DNA from: Micavibrio sp. UBA7657
GTDB lineage: Bacteria; Pseudomonadota; Alphaproteobacteria; Micavibrionales; Micavibrionaceae
Direction of reading: 5' to 3'
DNA length: 64,000 bases
Assembly: GCA_002483465.1 (NCBI GenBank)
Contig: DLHX01000001.1
Location: 310,238-374,237, forward strand
The notes under the pieces were generated by a model. It searched no databases. It saw only the letters and a list, made by a program, of their open reading frames with translations, and was not told where the DNA came from. Shown here in pieces: positions 16,801-25,408 of the stretch. The translations under genes were made by a program, and so were the position numbers. Positions within the stretch are counted from its first letter, which is position 1. Every line of letters starts with the position of its first letter.

Positions 16801-19800
16801 AACACTGACGACAGCGTGGTTTTCGCGGCTGGCGCGACCGTTGATTCGAACGGACCCGTTACCTTCACCAGCGATACCAACACGGCAACCGTCGGCTACC
16901 TCGCCATGAGCGACAATTCGTGGCTGAAATCAAACGGCGGCAATGTTACGGTTGATACGCTGCAGGTTATCATCGGCGATAACGCGTACATCGACGCGGA
17001 AGGCGGCAATATCGACATTAACAATGACGGCGTATTCGTAACCGTCGATGCAGGCTCACTCCGTACCGGCGGCACCGGCGGCATCTCGCTCCACCAGTGG
17101 GACGATACCGTCACGCTGCTGGGCACGCTCACCGGCGAGGAAATTTTCGGCTCAGTCGGCAACGCGGTTTCGGCATTCGCCAACACCGGCAGCGGCCAGA
17201 ACACGCTTGAAATCCACGGCGCGACCGACACGGTCGCCGGCACCGGCTCGGGCGATGGCATCTACACGGGCGAGCAGATCGTCGTAGGCCAGAAAAATCT
17301 GAAAATCACTGGTGTACCCGGTCAGGGTCCGGGCGGCGGCAACGTCGTCATTCAAGGCAACGGCTCCAGCCCGGTCTTCACGGTCAACGCGGCCAATGTC
17401 GACCTCGATCCGATTACGGTTGATGCGTTCGGCGCCGATTATGGCGTCGTCGTCAATGCTGGTGCCTTCAACGGCTTCAGCTCGATTGGTAACACCTACG
17501 TCAATTCCGACATCGCCGGCATCAAGATCACCGGTAACGCAGTTGGCACCGCCACGATCCAGGGCAACACCTTCGAAGGCAGCGCAACGCGCGGCGTCGA
17601 AGTTGCGGGCCTCTCGGGCGATGCGCTCCTGCTGATCAACAGCAACAACATGGGCACTGTCGGCAGCTCCGTCGTCAACGGCGTCTGGTCCTCCGGCGCG
17701 ATCAACAACGGCAACATCGGCATTGGCGGCAACACGATCGTTGCATCCGGCGCGGGCGTACTGATCAGCCAGCCTGTAACCAACGGCTCCAACGTCCAGA
17801 TCACCGCTTCGAACAACATCACCGGTATTGATGCGGTCGAATTCTCGGGTAATGTTGACAGCTCGACAGTCAATATCTCGGGCGGCAACACGCTCATCGG
17901 TACGGGCAGCGACAGCTTCAGCGACGCGATCGACTTCCGTGGCCTTGTAATCAACTCGAACGTCAACATCAACAACAACACGTTGATCCAGGGCGCCGAC
18001 GACGGCATTCAGGTTATCGGCGGCATCCGTGGTGGCACGTTCAACATCAACGACAACCAACAGATCACCGGCCTCAACGGCGATGGTATCGACCTGCTCA
18101 GCCTCGCCAATGGCGGCGGCAACGGCGATGCGATCTCGAACGGCGCGCAAGTCAGCGTTCTGCGCAACAACATCGACGGCAACTACGAGACCGACACGGA
18201 CAACGGTGACGGCGCGAATGGCGACGGAGTTCTCGTCTCCGGCAACATCACAGGCGCGACGACGTTCCTGCAGGTCAGCTCCAATGACATTCAGGGCTAC
18301 AACAACGGCGTTCATGTCTTCGGTAACGTCAACAACGCCACCGTTCAGGTTAACAACAACTCCTCGATCTCAGCTGGTAATATCGGCGTTTGGTTCCAGG
18401 GCGCCCTGAACAATGCACTCGCCATCGTCAACGGCAACAGCCAGATCACGGCATCAGAAGGCGTTGTGTTCGGCGGCGACGTCAACGGCGGCTTCGTACA
18501 AGTCTCCGAAAACAATGACGGCATCTTCGCCTGGAATGACGGCATCGCCTTCTACGGCAATGTCGGCAGCGGCGCGACGATCAACATCCACGACAACATC
18601 ATCCAGGCCAACCAGGATGGCGGCGTTGTCGGATCCGGTATCTACTTCGGCGGCAACGTCTCCAGCGCCACCATCAATATCGGCAACGGCAGCGGCCTCG
18701 CGGATCCGTCCAACTTCATCACGGTCGGCCCTGAGGGCGATGAGAATACCGACGGTATCCATTTCGCAGGTACGGTCGGCGCGGGTTCCGACATTAACAT
18801 CGACGGCAACCGCATCGGCTACACCGGCACGCCGGGCAACCACGGCTCCGCCGTGGCCAACGCCATCAACGGCGACGGCATCGAATTTGCCGGTGCTGTC
18901 AGCGGCAATGCCGATATCGACATCACCGACAACCACATCCTCGCCGGCGGCAACAACTCCGGCACCGGCGACGGCGTGAAATTCTCCGCCCATGTCGGCG
19001 GCACGGCCAATGTTCTGGTCGGCGGCTCGGGCGATGCGAACTTCATCGATGCAACCGGCAACGGCGTTGAATTCAACGGCATCACCGGCGGCACGGTCAG
19101 CGTTTCCGACAACACCATCGTCGCTGACGAAAATGGCGTTGAATTCGGTGCGGGCTCGCCCAGCATCGAAGGCGGCGCTGATGTGTTCGTCCTGAGCAAC
19201 ACCATCAACGCGACCCTCGACGGTATCTATGTCGATGACGATATCACCGGCGCAGGCACCACCTTCACCGCCAAAAACAACACCATCACCGCAGGTGATG
19301 ACGGCGTTGATATCGACAACGTCCGCAACGGCGCGGTCGTCAGCATCGGCGGCGCAGGCAGCTCGGACGGCAACCGCATCACAGCGGACGGCAACGGCAT
19401 CGAGTTTGATGCCGGCATCGACGCCACCGTCCTGATCCAGAAAAACCGTATCTCGGCCGGCGCAGACGGCGTCAATGTCCGCGATGACGATGATGGTCAT
19501 ACCACCGCCATTGACACCGGCGCGAATGTCAAGATCCTCGACAACAAGATCGGCAGCGAAGACTCTGATTCCATCGGTGGCCACGGCATCAATGTCGAGG
19601 AATCTGTCACCGGCGGCTCTTACCTTGAGATCGCCCGCAACGATATCGGCAGCTTCAGCAACCCGGTCAATCTCGATGGCATCCACTTCGGCGGCCCGGT
19701 CACCGGTGGCTCGACGGTTTACATCCACAACAACAACCACGGCATCCATGCCGATGACCACGGTATCTATTTCGGCGGCGCCATCAACGGCGGTGCAACG

Positions 19801-22800
19801 GTCGATATCGATGACAACATCATCGGCGCCAACGAAGATGGCGGCGTCATCGGCTCCGGTATCTTCTTCGACGGCACGATCAATGCCGCGACGATCAATA
19901 TCGGCGATGGCACCGACAGCCCGACCAATGGCGGCGCGTCTAACATTATCCGCGTTGGCGATCCCGATGGTCATGCCGGGTACGACGTTTCCAACCTCGA
20001 CGGCATCCACTTCAATAAAGAAGTGGGCTCTGACGCCGACATCAATATCGACGGCAACCGCCTTGGCTATAATGCTGACTTCGTTGGCGGCGCGCTCGAT
20101 AACGAGCGTCTGCCTGGCGACGGCATTGAGTTCCGCGGCCCCGTTACCGGCAATGCCGATATCAGCATCACGGACAACCATATCCGCGCTGACCAGGACG
20201 GCATACGCTTCGCCGGCATCATCAAGGATTTCGCAAAAATCCTGATCGGCGGCTCGGGCGACCGTAACGTCATCGACGCCAACGACAACGGCATCGAGTT
20301 CGAAGACATCATCACCGGTGAATCGCTCGTCACCATCAGCTACAACGAAGTTGATGCTGACAATGACGGTATCCTGTTTGGCGATGACGTCAACAATGCG
20401 GATCTCCCGGTCGGCACAAGCGAACAGGAAATCTATATCGCCAACAACGACATCTACGGCGGTAACAATGGTATCCACTTCGCTGGCGAAGTTTTCGGGC
20501 CGTACCATGACACGCTGATCGAAGCCAACAAGATCAAGGGTGAAAACGGCCAGGGTATCGTGTTCGATGGCGACATCGACCAGGCCCGCGTCCGCATCAT
20601 CAACGGCAACAACATCGAAGGCCAGGTTGATGGCGTTCGCTTCCTCGGCGAAGTTGAGGACGGCGCGGTCGTCAATATCGACGATAACACTACCATCGTC
20701 GGCGTTGACGAAGAGGCTGTCCACTTCTTTGAGGAAATCGAGGAAGCGACGGTCACGATCGTCGGCAATGACAATCTGACCGGCGGCGACCACGGCATCG
20801 AGTTCGATGGCGAGATCGACGAATCCGATGTCACTATCTCCGGCAACAACCACGGTATCCACGCCGACAACCACGGTATCGTCTTCTTCGGAGACGTTGA
20901 AGATGACTCGACGATCAACATCCACGACAACATCATCGCCGCCAATGAAGACGGCGGATCGACGGGTGATGGTATCCACTTTGGTGGCAAGATCATCGAC
21001 TCTGAGGTCAATATCGGCGATGGCGCAGGCCCGGACTACTACGATAACCCGTCCAACTTCATCAAGGGCGTTGACGGCATCCACTTTGTCGGCGACGTCG
21101 AAGGCGGCTCGAACATCAAGATTGACGGCAACCGCCTCGGCTACTACAAGACCTCGGGCGGCTCGCACCAGTTCGCCGAGCTGAAGGATGACGGCATCGA
21201 GTTCGATGGCGCGATCGAAGATGTTTCCACGATCCTGATCACCGAGAACAAGATCCTGTCGGACGATGACGGTATCAAGTTCAACGGCAAGATCACCGAT
21301 GACGCCCGTGTCACCATTGGCGGCGACTACGGCAAAGGCAACATCATTGATGCCGATGGCGATGGTATCCAGTTTGGCGCCGATATCGAGAAGCACTCGC
21401 TCCTCGAGATCAGCCACAACAATATCGATGCGCAGGAGAACGGTATCGAGTTCAACGGCAAGACCAGCAACCATATCCATGGCGGCCATGATGAGGAAAT
21501 CCTCATCAAGAAGAACTCGATCGAAGCGCAGGAAAACGGCATTATCTTCTTCGGCAAGGCCGAGGGCGAGTTGCATGACATCGTCATCCGCGACAACTAC
21601 AAGGTCCACGGCCATGACGGTCACGGTATCGCCCATGTCGGCAGTATCGATGATGCCGAGGTCTGGATCCTGGACAACGATGATGTCTTCGGCGATGACG
21701 ACGGCATCCATGTTGTTGGCCAGTTCTACAACGACGCCAAAATCAAGATCGCAGGCAACACCGTTGATTCCGGCGATGATGACGGCATCCATGTTGAAGA
21801 CACCGGCAATGACTGGGGTGTCGATCTCGACATCGTGAACAACCACGTTCACAACACCGGCGATGACGGTATCTTCGTGAAGAATATCGAAGACGCCTTG
21901 ATCGGCTGGAACACCGTCCATAACACCGACGGCAACGGCATCTACGGATCCAACATCGATTACTCCGAGATCCTCGGCAACGACATCTGGGACACCGATG
22001 AAAACGGTATCCTCGTCAACCCGACCGACAATATCGATATCGCTTATAACGATATCTATGATGCAGGCTGGGACGGCATCCATGTAGATAACGGTAACTA
22101 TGCCCAGATCTGGAAGAACGACATTAAGAAAACTGGCGATGACGGCATTGACGTCAACGACAACGACCATGTCGAGATCTGGAGCAACGATATCCGCGAC
22201 ACCAACGGTAACGGTATCGAGGTCTCAGACAGCTACCGCGCCAAGATTAAGTACAACGATGTTTCCTATACCGATGGCGACGGCATCAATGTTTACAACA
22301 GCGATAAGGCTGAAGTGAGCAAGAACGATGTCTATCGCGCCAAGGGCGATGGCATCAAGGTTGATAAGAGCGATTACGTTGAAATTAACTTCAACGATGT
22401 CTGGAAGTCGGGCCGTGACGGCATTGACCTGAGCCGCTCGCACGGTAGCGAGATCAAGGGCAACGATGTCTTCTTCTCGGGCGACAACGGCATCGAAGTT
22501 ACCGACAGCAGCTGGATCAACATCAAGTGGAACGATTCTCACCACAATGGTGGCGCCGGTATCTTCGTCGATCCGTCCTGGTTCATCAATGTCGCGCATA
22601 ACGACCTGTCTTGGAATACCTACGGTGTTCGCTTCGAGGACGTTTACTTCTCAACGATCGAGGACAACGACATCGATCACAACCTGATCGGTATCAAGCT
22701 GATCGACTCGCACGGTATCAACGTTGAAGGAAACGCCATTTCCGAAAACTTCTGGTACGGCCTCTGGGCATATGGCGGCGATAACGGCTACATCAAGGTT

Positions 22801-23802
22801 CACAACAACGTGTTCCTCGACAACCCGACCCACGCCTTCTTCCAGAGCGGTATCATCGACCTGACGGGCCTTGATGAAGGCAAGGCATGGAGCAACGAGT
22901 TCCACGGCGGCAATGTCGCACTGGAGTTCGATGCATGGAACAACAAGCCCTGGCTGCTCTCGTTGGTGAAAGAGGAAGGTGGTTTCACCTATGACTACCT
23001 CTGGCCTTTCCTCTCCGGCTGGAACTTCTACAGCAATGACTCCTACACCTTCGATACCTTCAACGGTTCGACCGTCTATCCGCCGTCCAATTTCGGCGGC
23101 ACGATCGGCGCACAGCTGTTTGATGGTCAGGAAGACTACTTCGTGAAACTGGGCAGCAAGACTTTCGTTGTCCCGGGTCCGATCGAGATCGTTGACGAGG
23201 GGCCGGTTGATGAAGTCTATGCACTGAGCCGCGTCAGTCTCATCCAGAAAGACGACTACTACAGCGAGCCGACATGGCTGGCGATCTGGCTGGATGCGCA
23301 GGACAGCACCTATGTGATGGACGGCGTGCCGTTCTCACCGGCGGCACAGGGCGGCGTTGTAACGCCTGAGCAGCTGGCCTTCCTTGAAGAAAAGTTCAAG
23401 CACTGGCCGGATGTGAATAACCGCGGCATCTTCTTCTTCGGCGCGCTTCCGGCTCCTGAGGGCGTGGAATTCCTGAAAGACCCGATTTTCGACCCCTTCA
23501 ATGGCGGCGTCTCGGGCCTGAACGTCACGATCACCGGTCTGCCGAGAGTATCGGGCTTCGCCCCGGCCTCTGGCGGCGCAGCTGGCCTGAACGCGATTGC
23601 TCCGGCTGCTGGCGATGAAACCACCTCTGCGGATCTCGCGAATATCGAGCCTGCAGCAGGCGGCGAAGGCGGCCAGAACGTAAGCTGCTGGAGCGACGCT
23701 GTTAACGCAGCCGGTACCGGCGGCCCCGTAAACTACAGCTACGGCGGCACGTTCGAGGAAAGCATCGCGGCAGCAGCAACTTGCGGAGCCCAGAGCTTCT
23801 AA
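13900..23802 (+). CDS. Giant TpsA exoprotein with a beta-helix passenger
   Basis: A 3300-residue exoprotein. Residues 1-38 form a long signal peptide (cleavage after ARA), then a short VPDVTIPEAP-type linker. Residues 75-320 are the haemagglutination-activity/TPS domain (NINQASSNYLFV; DRNGVFHGPSSVIDVAG from D152 in place of the usual NPNGI). At about 400-460 comes the TpsA block GNGGRVETSGKEYL...GEWLLDP. Residues 500-1100 carry filamentous-haemagglutinin-like repeats, including two TIG...LxxxEL/I modules 188 residues apart. Residues 1130-2980 are PbH1-type right-handed beta-helix coils, first in roughly 370-400-residue super-repeats, then nine exact 23-residue repeats. The last 320 residues are non-repetitive and hold the only two Cys I can find (C3263, C3295). 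GGAAGGA precedes the ATG. TpsB next door is the obvious exporter; adhesion or biofilm function is inferred. Confidence 0.92.
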   Translation: MSTFKTKTNAAQITAKLLSTSALTTALLALAMNPARAQDVTVPDVTIPEAPSIETPAAPEAPAVNEGQSWTGFTDEEGSITVETPTTTFTDITQNTQLYVGTSANLDIPEGHHVNINQASSNYLFVAKAAPDADPTFILGKLTADGRVIIIDRNGVFHGPSSVIDVAGIIETTGDIDIADLRANEFGQYEITNITEGAINLNGTISVSDAGLAAFVAPSVSNAGVINATMGKVALASGETVTLDLYGDDLVEVAVPGNVANALVENSGSINANGGVVQITAAQAKDVVDNIINVSGIVDVSSVSTQGGKIVLSGGDAGKVKVTGILDASGATGGDIDVTGQFVSAEDNAVLDASGTNGGGTIHFGGDWQGQGDTPTSEYAFVGQDAILNANSEEDGDGGEVVVWSDKVTGFFGLITAKGGANSGNGGRVETSGKEYLEAFGNVDASADNGNAGEWLLDPISLEVTDSTNNNRTVTDIVGLRTVTATGAPSQVSDGTIEAALDNGTSVTLKTGAGGSSSVDSGDITVNAQIDKVAGGNATLRLEAHDDIYVNESIVSTAGRLTVELIAGFFDGANTNNDNDVTVGANILTNGGNFLAEADDDVIINAVVDSGDAGGADGNITLRSLGLHTDTGLVQISGRVDADDGLDGGNLDGNVLIEAEDILLNTGATRIDVGGPGSGETLPDGTVTIRRISDGTIGVGSVAAAGSKTNMHISQDELNTISSFGNVIIGHDTVASAHETAINVNGADMDAFASTTFNVLRNSGGSNNVAFFGTNSFNTLIVNADDDITTDPSSSINTTGDALFFTAGDDIILDSDITTEGGSATFVAGDLFQVDESNDVIDTNHTTDGNVSITANQIDLADDDSAGQVVDAGTANVSIERKTIGNIMLGTITGLGGMHLTQKEIGNIDAGSLTVGGLNTSSISVNGVNTTTGTITGLVTLITGANFTGNNDDVLFNGNNVFNGLTINTDDSVVFAAGATVDSNGPVTFTSDTNTATVGYLAMSDNSWLKSNGGNVTVDTLQVIIGDNAYIDAEGGNIDINNDGVFVTVDAGSLRTGGTGGISLHQWDDTVTLLGTLTGEEIFGSVGNAVSAFANTGSGQNTLEIHGATDTVAGTGSGDGIYTGEQIVVGQKNLKITGVPGQGPGGGNVVIQGNGSSPVFTVNAANVDLDPITVDAFGADYGVVVNAGAFNGFSSIGNTYVNSDIAGIKITGNAVGTATIQGNTFEGSATRGVEVAGLSGDALLLINSNNMGTVGSSVVNGVWSSGAINNGNIGIGGNTIVASGAGVLISQPVTNGSNVQITASNNITGIDAVEFSGNVDSSTVNISGGNTLIGTGSDSFSDAIDFRGLVINSNVNINNNTLIQGADDGIQVIGGIRGGTFNINDNQQITGLNGDGIDLLSLANGGGNGDAISNGAQVSVLRNNIDGNYETDTDNGDGANGDGVLVSGNITGATTFLQVSSNDIQGYNNGVHVFGNVNNATVQVNNNSSISAGNIGVWFQGALNNALAIVNGNSQITASEGVVFGGDVNGGFVQVSENNDGIFAWNDGIAFYGNVGSGATINIHDNIIQANQDGGVVGSGIYFGGNVSSATINIGNGSGLADPSNFITVGPEGDENTDGIHFAGTVGAGSDINIDGNRIGYTGTPGNHGSAVANAINGDGIEFAGAVSGNADIDITDNHILAGGNNSGTGDGVKFSAHVGGTANVLVGGSGDANFIDATGNGVEFNGITGGTVSVSDNTIVADENGVEFGAGSPSIEGGADVFVLSNTINATLDGIYVDDDITGAGTTFTAKNNTITAGDDGVDIDNVRNGAVVSIGGAGSSDGNRITADGNGIEFDAGIDATVLIQKNRISAGADGVNVRDDDDGHTTAIDTGANVKILDNKIGSEDSDSIGGHGINVEESVTGGSYLEIARNDIGSFSNPVNLDGIHFGGPVTGGSTVYIHNNNHGIHADDHGIYFGGAINGGATVDIDDNIIGANEDGGVIGSGIFFDGTINAATINIGDGTDSPTNGGASNIIRVGDPDGHAGYDVSNLDGIHFNKEVGSDADINIDGNRLGYNADFVGGALDNERLPGDGIEFRGPVTGNADISITDNHIRADQDGIRFAGIIKDFAKILIGGSGDRNVIDANDNGIEFEDIITGESLVTISYNEVDADNDGILFGDDVNNADLPVGTSEQEIYIANNDIYGGNNGIHFAGEVFGPYHDTLIEANKIKGENGQGIVFDGDIDQARVRIINGNNIEGQVDGVRFLGEVEDGAVVNIDDNTTIVGVDEEAVHFFEEIEEATVTIVGNDNLTGGDHGIEFDGEIDESDVTISGNNHGIHADNHGIVFFGDVEDDSTINIHDNIIAANEDGGSTGDGIHFGGKIIDSEVNIGDGAGPDYYDNPSNFIKGVDGIHFVGDVEGGSNIKIDGNRLGYYKTSGGSHQFAELKDDGIEFDGAIEDVSTILITENKILSDDDGIKFNGKITDDARVTIGGDYGKGNIIDADGDGIQFGADIEKHSLLEISHNNIDAQENGIEFNGKTSNHIHGGHDEEILIKKNSIEAQENGIIFFGKAEGELHDIVIRDNYKVHGHDGHGIAHVGSIDDAEVWILDNDDVFGDDDGIHVVGQFYNDAKIKIAGNTVDSGDDDGIHVEDTGNDWGVDLDIVNNHVHNTGDDGIFVKNIEDALIGWNTVHNTDGNGIYGSNIDYSEILGNDIWDTDENGILVNPTDNIDIAYNDIYDAGWDGIHVDNGNYAQIWKNDIKKTGDDGIDVNDNDHVEIWSNDIRDTNGNGIEVSDSYRAKIKYNDVSYTDGDGINVYNSDKAEVSKNDVYRAKGDGIKVDKSDYVEINFNDVWKSGRDGIDLSRSHGSEIKGNDVFFSGDNGIEVTDSSWINIKWNDSHHNGGAGIFVDPSWFINVAHNDLSWNTYGVRFEDVYFSTIEDNDIDHNLIGIKLIDSHGINVEGNAISENFWYGLWAYGGDNGYIKVHNNVFLDNPTHAFFQSGIIDLTGLDEGKAWSNEFHGGNVALEFDAWNNKPWLLSLVKEEGGFTYDYLWPFLSGWNFYSNDSYTFDTFNGSTVYPPSNFGGTIGAQLFDGQEDYFVKLGSKTFVVPGPIEIVDEGPVDEVYALSRVSLIQKDDYYSEPTWLAIWLDAQDSTYVMDGVPFSPAAQGGVVTPEQLAFLEEKFKHWPDVNNRGIFFFGALPAPEGVEFLKDPIFDPFNGGVSGLNVTITGLPRVSGFAPASGGAAGLNAIAPAAGDETTSADLANIEPAAGGEGGQNVSCWSDAVNAAGTGGPVNYSYGGTFEESIAAAATCGAQSF
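18460..21550 (+). repeat. Three diverged super-repeats inside tpsA
   Basis: Three copies of a long beta-helix block begin at 18460, 19675 and 20791 (1215 and 1116 bases apart). Each runs through the same order of landmarks: an IHDNII/IDDNII-ANxDGG segment, an (A/E)(T/V)NIG(N/D)G segment, IDGNR(I/L)GY, an (I/L)ITDNHI or ITENKI segment, then GG(S/D)..x..N(F/V/I)ID and a closing GVEFG/GILFG/GIIFF. Copy one is Asn/Gly/Ser-rich while copy three is rich in Asp, Glu and His. Confidence 0.8.
21934..22554 (+). repeat. Nine tandem 69 bp (23-residue) repeats in tpsA
   Basis: Nine consecutive units of exactly 23 codons, each starting (D/N)-G-I and carrying I-x-x-N-D-(I/V/S) at unit positions 13-18, e.g. 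DGINVYNSDKAEVSKNDV. The period equals one coil of a right-handed parallel beta-helix. A tenth, 22-residue unit (AGIFV...) and further degenerate units follow to about 22790. Confidence 0.9.
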
Positions 23803-23826
23803 GATTTAAAGATTTCCTAGGTTGAA

Positions 23827-23855
23827 AAGCCCCGGGCCTTGGTCCGGGGCTTTTT
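23827..23855 (+). terminator. Rho-independent terminator of tpsA
   Basis: AAGCCCCGG (23827-23835) pairs perfectly with CCGGGGCTT (23844-23852) around an 8 nt loop and is followed by Ts. It lies 24 nt after the tpsA stop. Confidence 0.9.
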
Positions 23856-24018
23856 GCATGCGTAAAATAGTGGCAATTCCGGCCTCTGAGCGCTATAAAG
23901 ACTACGAAACAAGAGGTTGCGAACTTTAATAATTCTGTCAAAATAGCGCCTCGGCGGCCTTGCGGCCTGAAATGACAGATAAAAGAACAGAAGAAACAAG
24001 AAGAACCCAGGATTTCTG

Positions 24019-24639
24019 ATGTACCACGATAATAACTGGAACCCGGTGCAGGGCGATGAACTGGCGGGCTTTCTCGAGCAGATCAATCCCATTGACGGCA
24101 AGTACAAGGTTTCCGCGGAAACCACCGAGGTCCACTGGCGCATGCTGCCTTTCTACGACAGCGTTGCCCTTATCCGCGTGCGCGACCCGAACTGGGTGAA
24201 CCGCCGCCTGAATATTTATTACCTGACCGACCAGGGCAATCTGTTCCGACTCAACGGCACATCGCCGCCGATCCACGAGGTGAACGCCAAGGCCCCGATC
24301 AAGGTGAATGAGAAAAACGTCCTCGATTACCTGCGCTTCTTCTGCTTTTTCGTGCGCGGCGAGGAAGGCCCGTTCTATATCGCCGAAAGCATGGACGATT
24401 CCAACATGCCCACCGACATGGACGATACAACCAGGTCGGTTATTGAAGGGACCGTACGTGGTGCGACCTTCGCCGGTGGCAACGAGCAGGGCCATTTCCT
24501 CTGCGACGCGGTGGTCTTTTATTCCAACGCGCTGTTTATTGCCAATTTCGCGGTCCAGCCCACGGGCATGATCGAAATGATGGACGACGAACCCATCGCC
24601 GCCGATCTTCCTGTGAAGATCGACTGCCCGGTTTCATAA
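24019..24639 (+). CDS. Unknown cytoplasmic protein downstream of tpsA
   Basis: A 206-residue protein without signal peptide or membrane helix; AGGA lies 7 nt before the ATG. It looks like a compact alpha/beta domain, with WNPVQGDELAGFLEQINPI at the start, VRDPNWVNRRLNIYYLTDQGNLFRLNGTS in the middle, FFCFFVRGEEGPFYIAES, and a Met/Asp-rich turn (SMDDSNMPTDMDD). I recognise no family. It is separated from tpsA by the terminator and 163 further bases, so it probably has its own promoter. Position alone does not tie it to the TPS system. The 216 bp before it hold the tpsA terminator and nothing else I can identify. Confidence 0.7.
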   Translation: MYHDNNWNPVQGDELAGFLEQINPIDGKYKVSAETTEVHWRMLPFYDSVALIRVRDPNWVNRRLNIYYLTDQGNLFRLNGTSPPIHEVNAKAPIKVNEKNVLDYLRFFCFFVRGEEGPFYIAESMDDSNMPTDMDDTTRSVIEGTVRGATFAGGNEQGHFLCDAVVFYSNALFIANFAVQPTGMIEMMDDEPIAADLPVKIDCPVS

Positions 24640-24733
24640 ACCGCCTTTTCAGCCAGCCATGGATTTGCTAGGCTTGTCTCAACGCTGAGTTGAGTACCTT
24701 TCTGCGTTTCCCATTTCAGGCATTGTGGTTGGG

Positions 24734-25390
24734 ATGTTCTCTCGCAAAAGATTTTTATCGGTCTTTATGATTTTTGCCGTTCTAGCGGTCACACCCCTGT
24801 GTGCGCAGGCCGCCAAGCGCATTTATTTCGCAGGCTATATGGGGCTGAAAAGCCACCCGCCGCTGGATTACAAGGAAACCGCGCTCCTCGGCATTGATGG
24901 CGAGATCACGGTCGAAGACAACATCAATTTCGCAGGCGCAATCGGCTTCAAGCTGACGCCGCAATTTCGTGTCGAAGCCGAGTTGTCCCATTCCAGCGCC
25001 GATATCACCAATATCGAGATCACCAATTTCGGGTCGTTCGATGTCGACGGCAGCCTGGATTCAACCATCGCGATGGTCAATCTTTACTACGATTTTGATT
25101 TCACCTGGAGAAAAATACAGCCCTTTGTTGGCGCCGGGGTCGGCTATGGCTGGTATGAAAGTGAAGTTAACAACGTCCTGGGCATTACGTCCGGCGCTTC
25201 GTCAGAAGCCGACGGCTATGTCTGGCAGGTCGGCGCGGGCTTTCGCTACCCGGTCACTGAAAGCCTTTCCCTGATCTCGGCCTATCGTTATATGGACGGC
25301 GAGGACCTTAAATTCCCATCCTCCGAGGAAATCGATAACAGCGCCCACGAAGTGCGGATTGGCCTGAGCTGGGATTTACCCTTCGAGTAA
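24734..25390 (+). CDS. Small outer-membrane beta-barrel protein (OmpA/OmpW-like fold)
   Basis: A 218-residue barrel protein from ATG 24734 (a GTG at 24725 would add three residues; neither has a strong Shine-Dalgarno). The signal peptide MFSRKRFLSVFMIFAVLAVTPLCAQA is cut near residue 26. Alternating strands follow: FAGAIGFKLTPQFRVEAELSH, AMVNLYYDFDF, IQPFVGAGVGYGW, WQVGAGFRYPVTESLSLISAYRY and the closing EVRIGLSWDLPFE. The pattern FVGAGVGY...GAGFRY and eight predicted strands fit the outer-membrane-protein beta-barrel domain of porin-family or Ail/Lom-like proteins. A structural or adhesion role is possible; no specific function can be assigned. Confidence 0.8.
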   Translation: MFSRKRFLSVFMIFAVLAVTPLCAQAAKRIYFAGYMGLKSHPPLDYKETALLGIDGEITVEDNINFAGAIGFKLTPQFRVEAELSHSSADITNIEITNFGSFDVDGSLDSTIAMVNLYYDFDFTWRKIQPFVGAGVGYGWYESEVNNVLGITSGASSEADGYVWQVGAGFRYPVTESLSLISAYRYMDGEDLKFPSSEEIDNSAHEVRIGLSWDLPFE

Positions 25391-25408
25391 CATGCGCTAC
25401 AACAGCGT

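Noticed and set aside
18454..22170. A 1238-codon open frame on the minus strand inside tpsA
   Set aside because: It mirrors the repeated GAC/GGC/ATC/AAC codons of the beta-helix, has no Shine-Dalgarno, and its translation is a monotonous Val/Asp/Ala mix. The plus-strand frame has signal peptide, TPS domain and structured repeats.
21934..22800. 69 bp tandem repeats that might suggest a CRISPR or satellite array
   Set aside because: The repeats are in frame, vary in sequence throughout, have no conserved repeat/unique spacer pattern and code for beta-helix coils.
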